DNA of 43,301 nt from Mastigocoleus sp. MO_188.B34 (GCF_030065675.1 NZ_JASJDK010000068.1:1-43301), one strand, 5' to 3'. Shown: positions 1-8,489, numbered from the stretch's first letter. Made by a program: numbers and translations. The notes: a model not told the origin generated them from the sequence alone.

Positions 1-1028
1 TTTTTGTTAGTATTTCTGGCTAAAGCTTGCATTACTGCTTTTCCTGTTGAGTCCAGTACCATCAATTGTAAATTTTCAGGTAGATAAATGTGATTTTCTG
101 TAGGATATACTTTCACTGAAACCTGATATTTAGGTGCTTCTACTGCTTGAAAACCAACTACCAGTGCTATGGATTCACCTGCTTGTTCTATACCTAAATT
201 AAGCAACTTACCTCGTTCAACCAAAGATAAAGCATCTCTAAATCTAAAAGCCGGTTGAGTTTGGAAAGAAGGTGCTAACATTGCTTCCGTTGCTTCCCAA
301 CCTATATCAAAAGTACCATGCAACCAATTACTCAACTTCACTATAGATTGATTTGCTCGATTTAAAACTTGTTTTATACCTGAAGTGGCTGTTACTGATT
401 GTGGTATTGGTAATGGAATCGCACTGGGTGCTACAAAACTCAAATATAACAATAATTGATTTGGTGCCAATTTAAATAATGATACTGGCAATTGATAATA
501 TTCATTCTGCAAAGCTTCTAAATTTACAGATTTACAATAATAATTTAGTTGGTCGTAAGGTAAAAAACCTTTAATCATTACCTGTCCTTGTTCTTCTAAA
601 ACCTCAACTAAAACGTAAAAATTAGCCGCAAATTCTGGAACATCAATAACAGTTTTTGTTACTGCAATAAATCCTCCAGTCAAATTATCTGTATTAAGTA
701 AACAGACAATTAAGTCGCCTACTTTGATATTACATACTGCATTAATTTTACTAGAATATTGTGGTTTTAGAATTGAACATTCATTTCTATTAACTTGTAG
801 TTCAGGTTTTCTTTGTTTAAGCCATTTTTCAAAACCAATTAACGCCAGTGCATTCTGATGATTTTGCCAACGTAAGGTTTCATCAATAAATCTTTCATCA
901 ATAAATCTTTCATCAATAAATTCATGGCTAATCTCTGTTGATCGTACGAAATCTTCTGATTCAAGTTGAACAACTTCTAATGGCAGATTTAGCAAGAAAT
1001 TATCACTTTCAATAAAAGTATTTTTCAT
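1..1028 (-). CDS. DUF1822 family protein (3' end beyond window)
   Basis: The reading frame starts at the ATG at 1028-1026 and stays open to the window edge, giving about 342 visible residues with no stop. Its composition and layout match the cyanobacterial DUF1822 family: a soluble protein of unknown function with hydrophobic beta-rich segments and no signal peptide. The start lies 2 bp after the stop of the upstream sigma-like gene, so the two are probably co-transcribed and translationally coupled. Near residues 35-49 a five-residue unit (RFIDE) is repeated three times, matching a 15-bp tandem DNA repeat. The function is unknown; in cyanobacteria such genes often sit beside large regulator-like genes, as here. 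The family call rests on recognition of the overall sequence, not on a catalytic motif. Confidence 0.75.
   Translation of the reverse strand, partial: MKNTFIESDNFLLNLPLEVVQLESEDFVRSTEISHEFIDERFIDERFIDETLRWQNHQNALALIGFEKWLKQRKPELQVNRNECSILKPQYSSKINAVCNIKVGDLIVCLLNTDNLTGGFIAVTKTVIDVPEFAANFYVLVEVLEEQGQVMIKGFLPYDQLNYYCKSVNLEALQNEYYQLPVSLFKLAPNQLLLYLSFVAPSAIPLPIPQSVTATSGIKQVLNRANQSIVKLSNWLHGTFDIGWEATEAMLAPSFQTQPAFRFRDALSLVERGKLLNLGIEQAGESIALVVGFQAVEAPKYQVSVKVYPTENHIYLPENLQLMVLDSTGKAVMQALARNTNK
881..925. repeat. In-frame 15-bp tandem repeat, about 3 copies
   Basis: The unit CATCAATAAATCTTT occurs at 881-895 and 896-910, with a degraded third copy at 911-925. It lies inside the DUF1822 gene. Because 15 is a multiple of three it only adds or removes the pentapeptide RFIDE. 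Slippage is the likely origin. Confidence 0.9.
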
Positions 1029-1030
1029 AA

Positions 1031-2575
1031 TTATACATCCTTATATTTGGATAAATAAACACTTACTCTTTCAAAGTACAAACTATTTACTTGTTTAGCT
1101 TTGACATTTCCAGTTTTTTTACCACCTGATTCTTGATTCACAAATGAAAAAATTTCATTATCTACAAAAACCTCTATTTGAGATACTAAATTGCTAAAAT
1201 ACTCTAATTCTTCTGGGTTTTTAACTATACACCAATGCTTTACTTTATTTAGTATTAATTGTAGTAACTGTTCTTGAATTCTTAATTTAACCTGTTGAAG
1301 ATGTTTTGGAATTAAAGGTTTGATATTTCTGCTGATTTGAGACTGCGTGATTTTTTTGATACGCGATTCCGTCTCTTTTTGAGTCATTCCCTGACAATAA
1401 AGACAATAAAAAGCTGGTTTTATATAATCAGCTAAATTAGCACACCTAGAACTTAAAGAATTAATAACATCGCAAAATCCTATATCTATAGCCTTATCCA
1501 AACATGGAATCAGTTCTTTTGAAAACAAGTTTCGTAAATCTTCTTCATCTTCTGACCTAAGGTTATTTAGGGAATTTCGATCTGGAATTCCCTCATAAAG
1601 ATTTGTCCTAGTTGTAGAATCTGAAGCATCTAAAGATGGACATTTAACCATGCTGTTATGACTAACTAAACGATAATCTCGCAAACGACTAGCGATCGCT
1701 TTAATTTCGTCCATTAATCTTTGCAAAGTAATCTGAACTTGGTGTGTCATCCACAAATATTCAACCATGCGATGTAATTGAATTTTTGTTGGTGGTTGAC
1801 ACCGTCCATATTGATGATTTTTTTGGCGATCGCCACGATAAATTTCATGAAAGCCTTGCAAAATAGCTCTTGCACGTTGAATTTCCGACTCAGTTAGATG
1901 CTGAATCGCATTGGGAGAAAAAATATGAAATTCGCGACAAATTCTTTCTAATTGTCCGTAGCTAGTTGCGTTAAGTATTCCCCAATCACTGTCTGTACAG
2001 ACACCACATTCCAATAAAAACTGTTCGATCGCATCACTGTGTTTTATCTTCATCAATGTCCATCGATCCAAGCCTTTCCGAGAACTGGGTTTGAGTTTAA
2101 GATATTCCTGTAATATCTCAAAAGAACAAGGAATAAAACATTCCCGATCTTGGAACGTAGGCAAGAATCTTTCATCATCATTTAGAACCAAACTTAACAA
2201 GTCACGTAGTTGAAAGAGTTGTCCTCCAAGACTAAAACGCATAAACCTTTCTTGACAAGCTCGTAATATAAAGTGGGATACATAACACCTCAAACATATT
2301 CCTTCCTGAGAATTAGTTAAGCCATTAATTACATGATTCTGAGAAGAAAAAGAGTCAGTCGTACAAACTGAATCAAGAAGTTGGTCTTGTATCTGTTTAT
2401 CTTGCTGACTCAATAAATATCCCTGGCGATCTAAATTTGGGAAAGTCTGTTGCAGATATTCTTTTGCTTTTGAAACTGACTTTTGAGTAAATCCTGCCTT
2501 TCGCTCAGAAGCATCAATTTTGACAATACTCTCGTATGAATCAATAGGTATTTTGCCTGACCTGTCTGTTCTCAT
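1031..2575 (-). CDS. Atypical sigma-70-like / HTH regulator paired with DUF1822
   Basis: A 514-residue soluble protein with no membrane segment or signal peptide. The C-terminal part (about residues 390-440) contains a helix-turn-helix-like stretch, GMTQKETESRIKKITQSQIS, resembling sigma region 4 or another DNA-binding HTH. An earlier helical segment near residues 100-125 could correspond to a region-2-like core. The rest is poorly conserved and includes scattered cysteines. It looks like the large sigma-like proteins that precede DUF1822 genes in filamentous cyanobacteria. The downstream DUF1822 gene begins 2 bp after its stop, so the two form a transcription unit. The function is inferred: a transcription initiation or regulatory factor. 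It could also be a DNA-binding protein unrelated to sigma factors. Confidence 0.5.
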   Translation of the reverse strand: MRTDRSGKIPIDSYESIVKIDASERKAGFTQKSVSKAKEYLQQTFPNLDRQGYLLSQQDKQIQDQLLDSVCTTDSFSSQNHVINGLTNSQEGICLRCYVSHFILRACQERFMRFSLGGQLFQLRDLLSLVLNDDERFLPTFQDRECFIPCSFEILQEYLKLKPSSRKGLDRWTLMKIKHSDAIEQFLLECGVCTDSDWGILNATSYGQLERICREFHIFSPNAIQHLTESEIQRARAILQGFHEIYRGDRQKNHQYGRCQPPTKIQLHRMVEYLWMTHQVQITLQRLMDEIKAIASRLRDYRLVSHNSMVKCPSLDASDSTTRTNLYEGIPDRNSLNNLRSEDEEDLRNLFSKELIPCLDKAIDIGFCDVINSLSSRCANLADYIKPAFYCLYCQGMTQKETESRIKKITQSQISRNIKPLIPKHLQQVKLRIQEQLLQLILNKVKHWCIVKNPEELEYFSNLVSQIEVFVDNEIFSFVNQESGGKKTGNVKAKQVNSLYFERVSVYLSKYKDV

Positions 2576-3161
2576 AACAATTTATTGTGACAATTAACTT
2601 GATATTGAGCTTACAGCAAGAATCTCATCTCAGTATTAAATAGTAATTTTTTGTAAAAAATGATTACAAATTAACAGATAAAAGAATGTAATTTGGGTAT
2701 GAGTCTTGACAAGTGATTTATCTCATTCATATACCTTGGTAGAATTTATTTTATACTTGGGGTTTGAACCCCCTTATTAATCAATACGGTTGGATTAAGC
2801 ATTCTCGTAGGTTGGGTTAAGCGACAGCGCAACCCAACCTACTTCAATCTTGAGATTCAGCCTTAAATCAACTGTATTGCCTTATTAATTTAATAGGATT
2901 ATTTATTTGCTCATTTATGCACTTTGTGAAATTTATCAATTTGATTTATGTGGAAGATTTTAAGGAGATATACTTAAGCGCTACAGCTAATTAACTTATA
3001 TTTATTCATATTTCCTACTTACCATCTTTATTGATAATCAACTGAAAATTAACCAGTTGTTTGGATTAAATATATTTTTCTAGATTCCTGTTATTGGAAT
3101 ATAGTTGGATAGACTTTTAATACGCTCAATCCAATTCAGTAGGTTTGGGTAGGGTTTAAGG
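2576..3161. other. Intergenic region with dispersed hairpin
   Basis: This 586-bp AT-rich stretch separates the sigma-like gene's 5' end from the truncated TetR gene. I see no convincing ORF. It holds one clear dispersed hairpin repeat (2807-2842) and presumably the promoter of the sigma-like/DUF1822 pair, though no clear -35/-10 pair stands out. Confidence 0.6.
2807..2842. repeat. Dispersed cyanobacterial hairpin repeat (GTAGGTTGGGTT type)
   Basis: The 12-bp arms GTAGGTTGGGTT (2807-2818) and AACCCAACCTAC (2831-2842) are exact reverse complements around a 12-nt loop. This palindrome type is scattered through many cyanobacterial intergenic regions. It would fold as an RNA hairpin, but no T-run follows. 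Confidence 0.85.
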
Positions 3162-3422
3162 TCAATTTTGCCACTTCAACTTAACTTCAGGTGTATCGCT
3201 AAAAGCAAGAATACCATCTACCATCCGTAGAAAGCGATCACTATAACGATCTAGCAAAGCAGCTAACAAATCGTTCTTTCGAGGGAAATGTGTGTGGATA
3301 CTTGCCTTGCGAATTCCTACACTGTTACTAATATCTTGATAGCTCATGCAATTGACGCCAAGGCGTTGTATTAGCTCTTGAGCTACGTCCAGAATTAGGG
3401 TTTTGGTATCTGTCTGTTTCAT
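3162..3422 (-). pseudogene. Truncated TetR/AcrR family regulator
   Basis: The 86 residues cover the N-terminal TetR DNA-binding domain: the helix-turn-helix at about residues 25-50 (MSYQDISNSVGIRKASIHTHFPRK spans it) is well preserved. The frame then stops at about residue 86, just after the start of the ligand-binding domain, whereas family members are usually about 190 residues. I translated the DNA past the stop and found no recognisable continuation, so this looks like a deletion remnant rather than a single frameshift. It could still be expressed as a short DNA-binding protein. No clear target gene is adjacent: the neighbour at 3617-4390 lies upstream on the same strand. Confidence 0.7.
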
Positions 3423-3616
3423 GAATTTATTTTTCTAACATTCTTGTCGTCCTATTAGATAGGAAGATTTGTAAAGTATCCTCTTGAGCAAGATTTACCA
3501 TTCAATAATTTTTTTACTTTTGGTTTGATATCATGTTCGATAAATTAGTTGTAATTTCTGTCACAGCGAAGGAAGAGGGAAGGTACGGCTCCGTTGGGAG
3601 AAAGACCTTCGGTCAA

Positions 3617-4390
3617 CTAAGCATCTTTAAAGAAACGAATTATCTCCCGTATATGGTCCAGAAATTGACCGTCAGTGGAAAGTTGGGCGATCACTTGTCT
3701 GGCTTCCCGTGATAAATGTTCGTGCTCGGTTTGATTTATGGCACGTAATTCTTCTAAATTAGCAGTAATTTTCGCTAATGCTTGACGATTTTCTTTAATG
3801 TATTGTTCTTGCTTCGCTATTACAGAAGAAGAATCTTCGGGATTGAGTAGTCTTTCCAAATTTTTAACGCTTTCTTCCAAGGTATATAAACGGTTACGCA
3901 ATTCAACAATATCTTCACGGGGATATTTCCATTCTTGACTAATCATCTTTAAACGAGCATACAAATACTCATAAGCACTGATAGCTGGACGCAGTCCCGT
4001 CAATAATAAAGCAGCTCCAGAACCTATATATCCCACTGCACTGATACCCGTTGCTGCGAGGATGTACAGACCGATGGCTGAAATTAGATGTAAACCAATA
4101 GCAATTAATAAAGAGCGTTTTACTAAAACATTGACGTATTTGAGTTTTTTCGGATCAACTGTTATTCCTTGTTCTATAGATATTTCTCCTTCAGCAATTA
4201 CTTTCTTCGCTTGAAAGTGTATGTTCCAGGGTACAGTAACAATTACTAATAACCACCAAAAACTTGCACCACCAATTACCCAGTCAAGGAAATTACCTGC
4301 AGGTATATGCAATAATTGTAACAAGCCAAAAACCACCAACACTAAAACCCCTATTCCCAGGCTGGAACCAATAAACAAGTTAAAATACAT
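3617..4390 (-). CDS. Membrane protein with C-terminal coiled coil, function unknown
   Basis: A 257-residue protein. The N-terminal half has about four hydrophobic membrane segments: residues 5-30, 36-56, 92-112 and 115-135, with a short charged loop around 60-90. The C-terminal half (about 150-257) is charged, rich in Glu, Gln, Leu and Arg, and has heptad-like spacing that predicts a cytoplasmic coiled coil. There is no signal peptidase site or catalytic motif. I do not recognise a named family, although the layout is common for cyanobacterial hypothetical membrane proteins that may scaffold or sense. A short hairpin GACC-TTC-GGTC at 3604-3614 lies just past the stop and may act as a weak terminator. 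Confidence 0.7.
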   Translation of the reverse strand: MYFNLFIGSSLGIGVLVLVVFGLLQLLHIPAGNFLDWVIGGASFWWLLVIVTVPWNIHFQAKKVIAEGEISIEQGITVDPKKLKYVNVLVKRSLLIAIGLHLISAIGLYILAATGISAVGYIGSGAALLLTGLRPAISAYEYLYARLKMISQEWKYPREDIVELRNRLYTLEESVKNLERLLNPEDSSSVIAKQEQYIKENRQALAKITANLEELRAINQTEHEHLSREARQVIAQLSTDGQFLDHIREIIRFFKDA

Positions 4391-4619
4391 ATTCTTTATA
4401 TTTCTCCGTGAGGTATTATCTCTATCTTGAATGGAGGGAGTAGAAAAATTATCTCTTGCTTGCGATAGTTTTATAAATTACACATACTTGCCAGTTATCC
4501 GTCAGGTGCAAATAGTAATAATTATTGAATTTCATATTCTGCATTTTAAAGTGTCACATTAGGAGCTTTAGTTTTTTGCACAAAATCACCCCTGTAGTAA
4601 CGACCTATTAATACAGTTG
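4391..4619. other. Intergenic region carrying copy A of a kinase-flanking direct repeat
   Basis: The segment at about 4463-4580 resembles the region upstream of the kinase-like gene (about 5152-5345). Shared blocks include GATAGTTT, TTACACATA and the exact ATATTCTGCATTTTAAAGTGTCA. It lies just downstream of the kinase-like gene and upstream of the membrane-protein gene, whose promoter it may contain. Confidence 0.6.
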
Positions 4620-5150
4620 TTATAAGCTGGCTTTCCTATCAATCAGTTCACTAATAAAACTATTAAGCTCTTTGACTGAAGTTATATGATATACCGACTT
4701 ATGGTCAGAAAATCCTGCAAGCTTTTTACTAAATTCAGGCGTCCACAGCTTGGATGACTTTTGCAGATTTATCCAACTTGTAATGGTACTTCGTATCATT
4801 GGACTTTTATCCGGCCAACCTTCAGGCTTGAAAAGAGGACTTTTAAATAATCTCTTTGTTACCCACCAATAATGAACCCTTAGGGGGAGATCGATATAAA
4901 TTAAGGTCTCAGCTTCAGATAACCGTTGTCGAAAAGTTGCAATCGTACCTAAACCATCTATTATCCAAGCTTCAGATTTTAAAATCTCATTATACTTTTG
5001 GAGGTAAATATCTTCGGAAACTTTTTCGCCTCCATCAAGGTACTCAATTTTATCTAACTGGTACAAAGGAATACCAGTAGCTGCAGATAGGTTTTTACTT
5101 AATGTTGATTTTCCACCACCTGGCTTACCAAATACTGCGATTTTTTTCAT
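4620..5150 (-). CDS. P-loop NTPase, adenylate kinase / topology-modulation-like
   Basis: A 176-residue soluble protein. A Walker A motif GKPGGGKST lies at residues 8-16, followed by a nucleoside/nucleotide-kinase-like fold. An Asp-containing strand at about 65 (EAWIIDGLG) and LIYIDLP near 88 match the AAA_17/18 'FlaR-like' or DNA topology modulation protein group in layout. These proteins are probably small-molecule or nucleotide kinases; the 'topology modulation' label does not fix a substrate. It starts with ATG at 5150. The gene sits between two imperfect copies of the same roughly 120-bp sequence, suggesting a segmental duplication around it. No partner gene indicates a pathway. Confidence 0.75.
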   Translation of the reverse strand: MKKIAVFGKPGGGKSTLSKNLSAATGIPLYQLDKIEYLDGGEKVSEDIYLQKYNEILKSEAWIIDGLGTIATFRQRLSEAETLIYIDLPLRVHYWWVTKRLFKSPLFKPEGWPDKSPMIRSTITSWINLQKSSKLWTPEFSKKLAGFSDHKSVYHITSVKELNSFISELIDRKASL

Positions 5151-5218
5151 TTGTGATAGTTTGATGAGTTACACATATTTACTACTTCTCTATCAGGCAA
5201 TAATTACTAATAATCATT

Positions 5219-5287
5219 AGACATCTCCAGAAATGAGATATCACCCCTGACTACATAAGGCTTTTATATTCTTTTTCGGAGATGTCT
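5219..5287. mobile_element. 69-bp MITE-like element with 10-bp terminal inverted repeats
   Basis: The ends are AGACATCTCC (5219-5228) and GGAGATGTCT (5278-5287), exact reverse complements. The similarity continues imperfectly inward (AGAAATGAGATAT against GAAAAAGAATATA). The element interrupts repeat copy B where copy A, 700 bp away, has no counterpart, which supports insertion. It is far too short to encode a transposase, so any movement would need one in trans. Confidence 0.65.
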
Positions 5288-5662
5288 ATTGATAACCATT
5301 AAATCTTATATTCTGCATTTTAAAGTGTCATATTTAAGAACCTTAGATTTTTGAAATAGCTTGATTAAACTTGTAGTCATAAATTGTCAACATAAAGAAA
5401 TTAGTCAACACAAAGAAAAAATCAAAACGATTTCACTCAACCCAAAACTTGATATTTCAAACATTTCACCAACGTTTGTAATTGTAGCCGACAGAACCCA
5501 AAGCAGTCTTAAAGGAATACTATATATTGATAATGTTTCGATGCTTTTAAGTATTATTAAATACAAAAAAACTCATAACTTCACAGATAGAAAAAGAAAT
5601 TAAAATTCTCAACAATACTTTAATTATAATTTGACGATAAATGTATACAGCAAATAAACTGT

Positions 5663-5681
5663 AGTAAATATACGTATTACT
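5663..5681. promoter_or_regulatory. Palindromic candidate operator upstream of nurA
   Basis: AGTA-AAT-ATACGTAT-TACT has a perfect ATACGTAT core and AGTA/TACT outer arms, with a 3-nt asymmetry. It lies about 50-70 bp before the nurA start. It does not fit the cyanobacterial LexA or NtcA consensus spacing that I know, so the regulator is unknown. Confidence 0.25.
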
Positions 5682-5729
5682 TTAGTTCAATAAAACTTTA
5701 AATGTTTTGAAAAGGGGGCAAAAACTGAC

Positions 5730-6734
5730 TTGTCACTTGATTTTTGGCGAGAAAACAACTTTCGACTCGAACCTTGGAGTACTGACTACCAACCTCCCAT
5801 TGAAATACAGGAACTTTCTTCATCTGAGAGTGAGGTCAACCATGGTGTAGAGGAAACAAACTGGAGTGATTTCATCAGTCAAAAAAGAGTTTCACCTGAA
5901 TTACCACAAAAACTAGTTTTTATTGATGGTCGTCGCCGTATGGATGCAGCTTTAGTTGGTGGTGCTGGAAATACCATAAACTACGGTGTTTTTGGGACCA
6001 TTGCTGTTGGTGCGGTAGTTGTAGATAGAAGTAAACACACTGCTAAATGCGATCGCATTACGATTCATCGCATTTTGGGATTTGGAGGTAACCAAAAAGC
6101 ACCTGAAGAAACATTTATTCCTTGTCCGTTGGGGAGTAAAACAGAATTAGTTTACCTACCAGTGAAGCCGCATTTGGATAATAAGCCAGAAATCCGCAGA
6201 AAGCTGGTACAAACGGAAATGCTAAAGGCTGAGACAATTTTGGTAGACAGCTTTGCTCGCGAGCAAAATACTTTAATCGTTCGTGATGGTCCATTATCTT
6301 ACAATTCTTCACCATCAACTTTGGGTTACGTTAAAACGATGCATAAAAACTATTTGGATGGTAAGCATGCAACTCTGTTATGGGAGTTACAACCCGGGGA
6401 AAGAACTCCTATTTTTGGAATTCAAGATAAGAATCAACCTCTTTGGAGTTGGTATCTAAAATCAGGTAATTCTCAGATATCTTCTCATAAATTGGGTTAT
6501 CACGATTTGCACGGTATTGTGCGTTTGGAATTATCTAGTGAAGTTGATTTGGAAGAAGCAAAACTGATTGCTGACCAAACAACATATTTAATCCCCGAAT
6601 ATTCTTCCCATCCATATAAAGACCCCCGCGCACCCCAGAATCTTATACCGGTAGGTGCATTGGAACGAGAATTGGGACGACGCATGGGTCGGCGCTTACA
6701 GCATTTTCTGGGATCTATAGGAGTTGTGTTATGA
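5730..6734 (+). CDS. nurA: NurA-family 5'-3' nuclease
   Basis: A 334-residue protein matching the NurA fold, an RNase H-like nuclease that works with the HerA translocase to resect DNA ends. The N-terminal strand carries FIDGRRRMDA (about residues 65-74) with the first metal-binding Asp. Further acidic candidates are in ILVDSF and IVRDGPLSY (about 170-190), and the C-terminal block with SSHPYKDPRAP (about 290-300) fits the last conserved motif. The start is TTG at 5730, chosen because AAAGGGGGC about 10 bp upstream is a strong ribosome-binding site and no in-frame ATG precedes the conserved region. Its stop overlaps the herA start by 4 bp (ATGA), indicating translational coupling. It heads the nurA-herA-sbcD-sbcC run. 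Confidence 0.92.
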   Translation: MSLDFWRENNFRLEPWSTDYQPPIEIQELSSSESEVNHGVEETNWSDFISQKRVSPELPQKLVFIDGRRRMDAALVGGAGNTINYGVFGTIAVGAVVVDRSKHTAKCDRITIHRILGFGGNQKAPEETFIPCPLGSKTELVYLPVKPHLDNKPEIRRKLVQTEMLKAETILVDSFAREQNTLIVRDGPLSYNSSPSTLGYVKTMHKNYLDGKHATLLWELQPGERTPIFGIQDKNQPLWSWYLKSGNSQISSHKLGYHDLHGIVRLELSSEVDLEEAKLIADQTTYLIPEYSSHPYKDPRAPQNLIPVGALERELGRRMGRRLQHFLGSIGVVL

Positions 6735-8437
6735 ATTCTATTGGTTATGTACTTGGTACGCAAGAAGCCACACCATTAGAGTTTTGGGTTGCAGTGTTAC
6801 CTGGTAATGTTTTACGACTTGATGATGTGGTAGAGGTGCAGTCTCAACGACCCGATGGAAATGGAGTTGTGAAGTTCTTCGGGGTTGTGGATTATGTCCG
6901 CACTTTACATGAGGGGACTCAGTTTGATACGGATACTTTCCTGGCTAAGAATGGTAGTTTACCTGTTAATGTTTCTTACGCTGCACATATACAAGTAACG
7001 CGAATTGAACCTGAGGAATATTTACCACCACAACCGGGTGATGTGGTGCAAATCGCTGTTGATGAAGGTTTAAAATGTGCGTTACATTTCGATGGAATGG
7101 AAAAACGCATACCTGCAGGAATGATGCGATCGGGTAGTCCTGCTTATCTCAATTTTGAGTTTATTGATGGTACAAACGGGGCTCATATTAATATTTCTGG
7201 GGTTTCCGGTGTCGCGACTAAAACATCTTATGCTTTATTTTTACTCCATGGAATTTTTAATTCTGCAGCTTTAGGTTCCTATCGTGCAAATACTAAAGCT
7301 TTAATTTTTAATGTTAAAGGTGAAGATTTATTCTTTTTGGATAAACCAAATAATAAACTTTCAGAAGCTAATTTAGCTAAATATCAAACATTAGGAATAC
7401 CTGCAGAACCTTTCAGGGATGTACGTTTCTGTGCTGCACCGAGAAAAACTAGTCATAATGTAGATCCCCATTTAGACCAACGTGCTGATAATATTTCGGT
7501 TTATCTTTGGAGCATTAGAGAATTTTGTCGAGAACGTCTTTTTAGTTTCTTGTTTGCAGGTGACGATTTAGAAAGAAGTAATTTAGGATTTTTAGTATCT
7601 ATCCTTGAGGAAAAGTTAGCACGCATAGCAGAAGAGAACGATAGAAATGATAAAAAGGTTTTGGGAGTACATTTAGACGTAGAACCTTTTGGCGATCGGG
7701 ATAAAACTAAAATCACAACCTTTAGGGAATTAATAGAATTTCTGGAAGATAAATTAGTAGAAAATACCGATAATAGTTGGTTAGGGAGAAATGCACCTTC
7801 AACTGCAGAAGCTTTAATGCGTCGTTTGTGGGGAATTCGCGAGGAAATCGGTCACTTAATTCGTGGAGATTTATCGCCGGAGCAATTTGCTAAATATCAG
7901 TTAGATCCTCTTGCTGCAGCATATCAGTTAACTGTTGTTGATATTAATAAATTAAGAGGAAAAGCTCAAAAATTTGTAGTTGGCGTTTTACTGAAAAAAC
8001 TTTTTTATGAGAAAGAGAAACGAGGACAATATCCAGTAATTTTTATTGTCCTGGATGAGTTAAACAAATATGCTCCCCGTGAAGGACGCAGTCCAATCAA
8101 AAACTTATTGGTAGAAATTGCGGAACGAGGTCGTTCCTTAGGAATTATATTAGTTGGAGCCCAACAAACAGCTTCAGAGGTTGAGCGTCGAGTTGTGGGA
8201 CAAGCTGCAATTCGGGTTGTGGGTAGACTTGACTCCGCAGAAGCAGAAAGACCCGAATATAACTTTCTTACAGGTGCTTGTCGCAAGCGATCGCTACTGC
8301 TTAAATCCGGTAGCATGTTCATTCACCAACCGGAAGTCCCTTCACCGATTCTCGTTAATTTTCCTTTCCCTCCCTACGCAACTCGTGAAAGTGAAGTTGC
8401 GATCGATGAAATGGATGATGATGACATTGAATTTTAG
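6731..8437 (+). CDS. herA: HerA-like hexameric DNA translocase ATPase
   Basis: A 568-residue HerA/FtsK-superfamily ATPase. The N-terminal roughly 100 residues form a HAS-barrel-like beta domain. A P-loop region follows at about 157-166 (GVSGVATKTS), then a helical insertion. Walker B is at FIVLDELNKYAP with D442/E443, and a sensor/arginine-finger-type segment follows (about 455-500, ERGRSLGIILVGAQQTASEV). HerA hexamers pump DNA into the NurA nuclease during end resection. The P-loop is unusual: Lys164 and Thr165 are present, but the residue before Lys is Thr rather than Gly and the first Gly is displaced. The gene overlaps nurA by 4 bp and is followed by sbcD after 115 bp. The C-terminal tail is acidic. 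Confidence 0.9.
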   Translation: MNSIGYVLGTQEATPLEFWVAVLPGNVLRLDDVVEVQSQRPDGNGVVKFFGVVDYVRTLHEGTQFDTDTFLAKNGSLPVNVSYAAHIQVTRIEPEEYLPPQPGDVVQIAVDEGLKCALHFDGMEKRIPAGMMRSGSPAYLNFEFIDGTNGAHINISGVSGVATKTSYALFLLHGIFNSAALGSYRANTKALIFNVKGEDLFFLDKPNNKLSEANLAKYQTLGIPAEPFRDVRFCAAPRKTSHNVDPHLDQRADNISVYLWSIREFCRERLFSFLFAGDDLERSNLGFLVSILEEKLARIAEENDRNDKKVLGVHLDVEPFGDRDKTKITTFRELIEFLEDKLVENTDNSWLGRNAPSTAEALMRRLWGIREEIGHLIRGDLSPEQFAKYQLDPLAAAYQLTVVDINKLRGKAQKFVVGVLLKKLFYEKEKRGQYPVIFIVLDELNKYAPREGRSPIKNLLVEIAERGRSLGIILVGAQQTASEVERRVVGQAAIRVVGRLDSAEAERPEYNFLTGACRKRSLLLKSGSMFIHQPEVPSPILVNFPFPPYATRESEVAIDEMDDDDIEF

Positions 8438-8447
8438 TCACATCCTC

Positions 8448-8489
8448 GAAGATTTCAAGTTGAAGATTTCAAGTTGAAAATTGCAAGTA
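8448..8489. repeat. 14-bp tandem repeat between herA and sbcD
   Basis: GAAGATTTCAAGTT occurs at 8448-8461 and 8462-8475, followed by a degenerate copy at 8476-8489. A second short repeat, AAATCTCAAATC, follows. The 115-bp gap shows no terminator, so read-through from herA into sbcD is likely. Confidence 0.85.

Larger units (their letters stand above)
5151..5729. other. Intergenic region with repeat copy B, MITE-like insert and nurA promoter area
   Basis: This region separates the divergent kinase-like gene and nurA. It contains copy B of the direct repeat (about 5152-5345), interrupted by a 69-bp element at 5219-5287, and an AT-rich promoter region for nurA with a palindromic segment at 5663-5681. 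A TTG-initiated frame at 5361-5603 is possible but has no recognisable features. Confidence 0.6.

Noticed and set aside
5361-5603. TTG-started 80-residue frame between the kinase-like gene and nurA
   Set aside because: No ribosome-binding site, no recognisable domain, Lys/Ile-rich AT-driven composition, and its start lies at the edge of a repeat copy. Probably chance.
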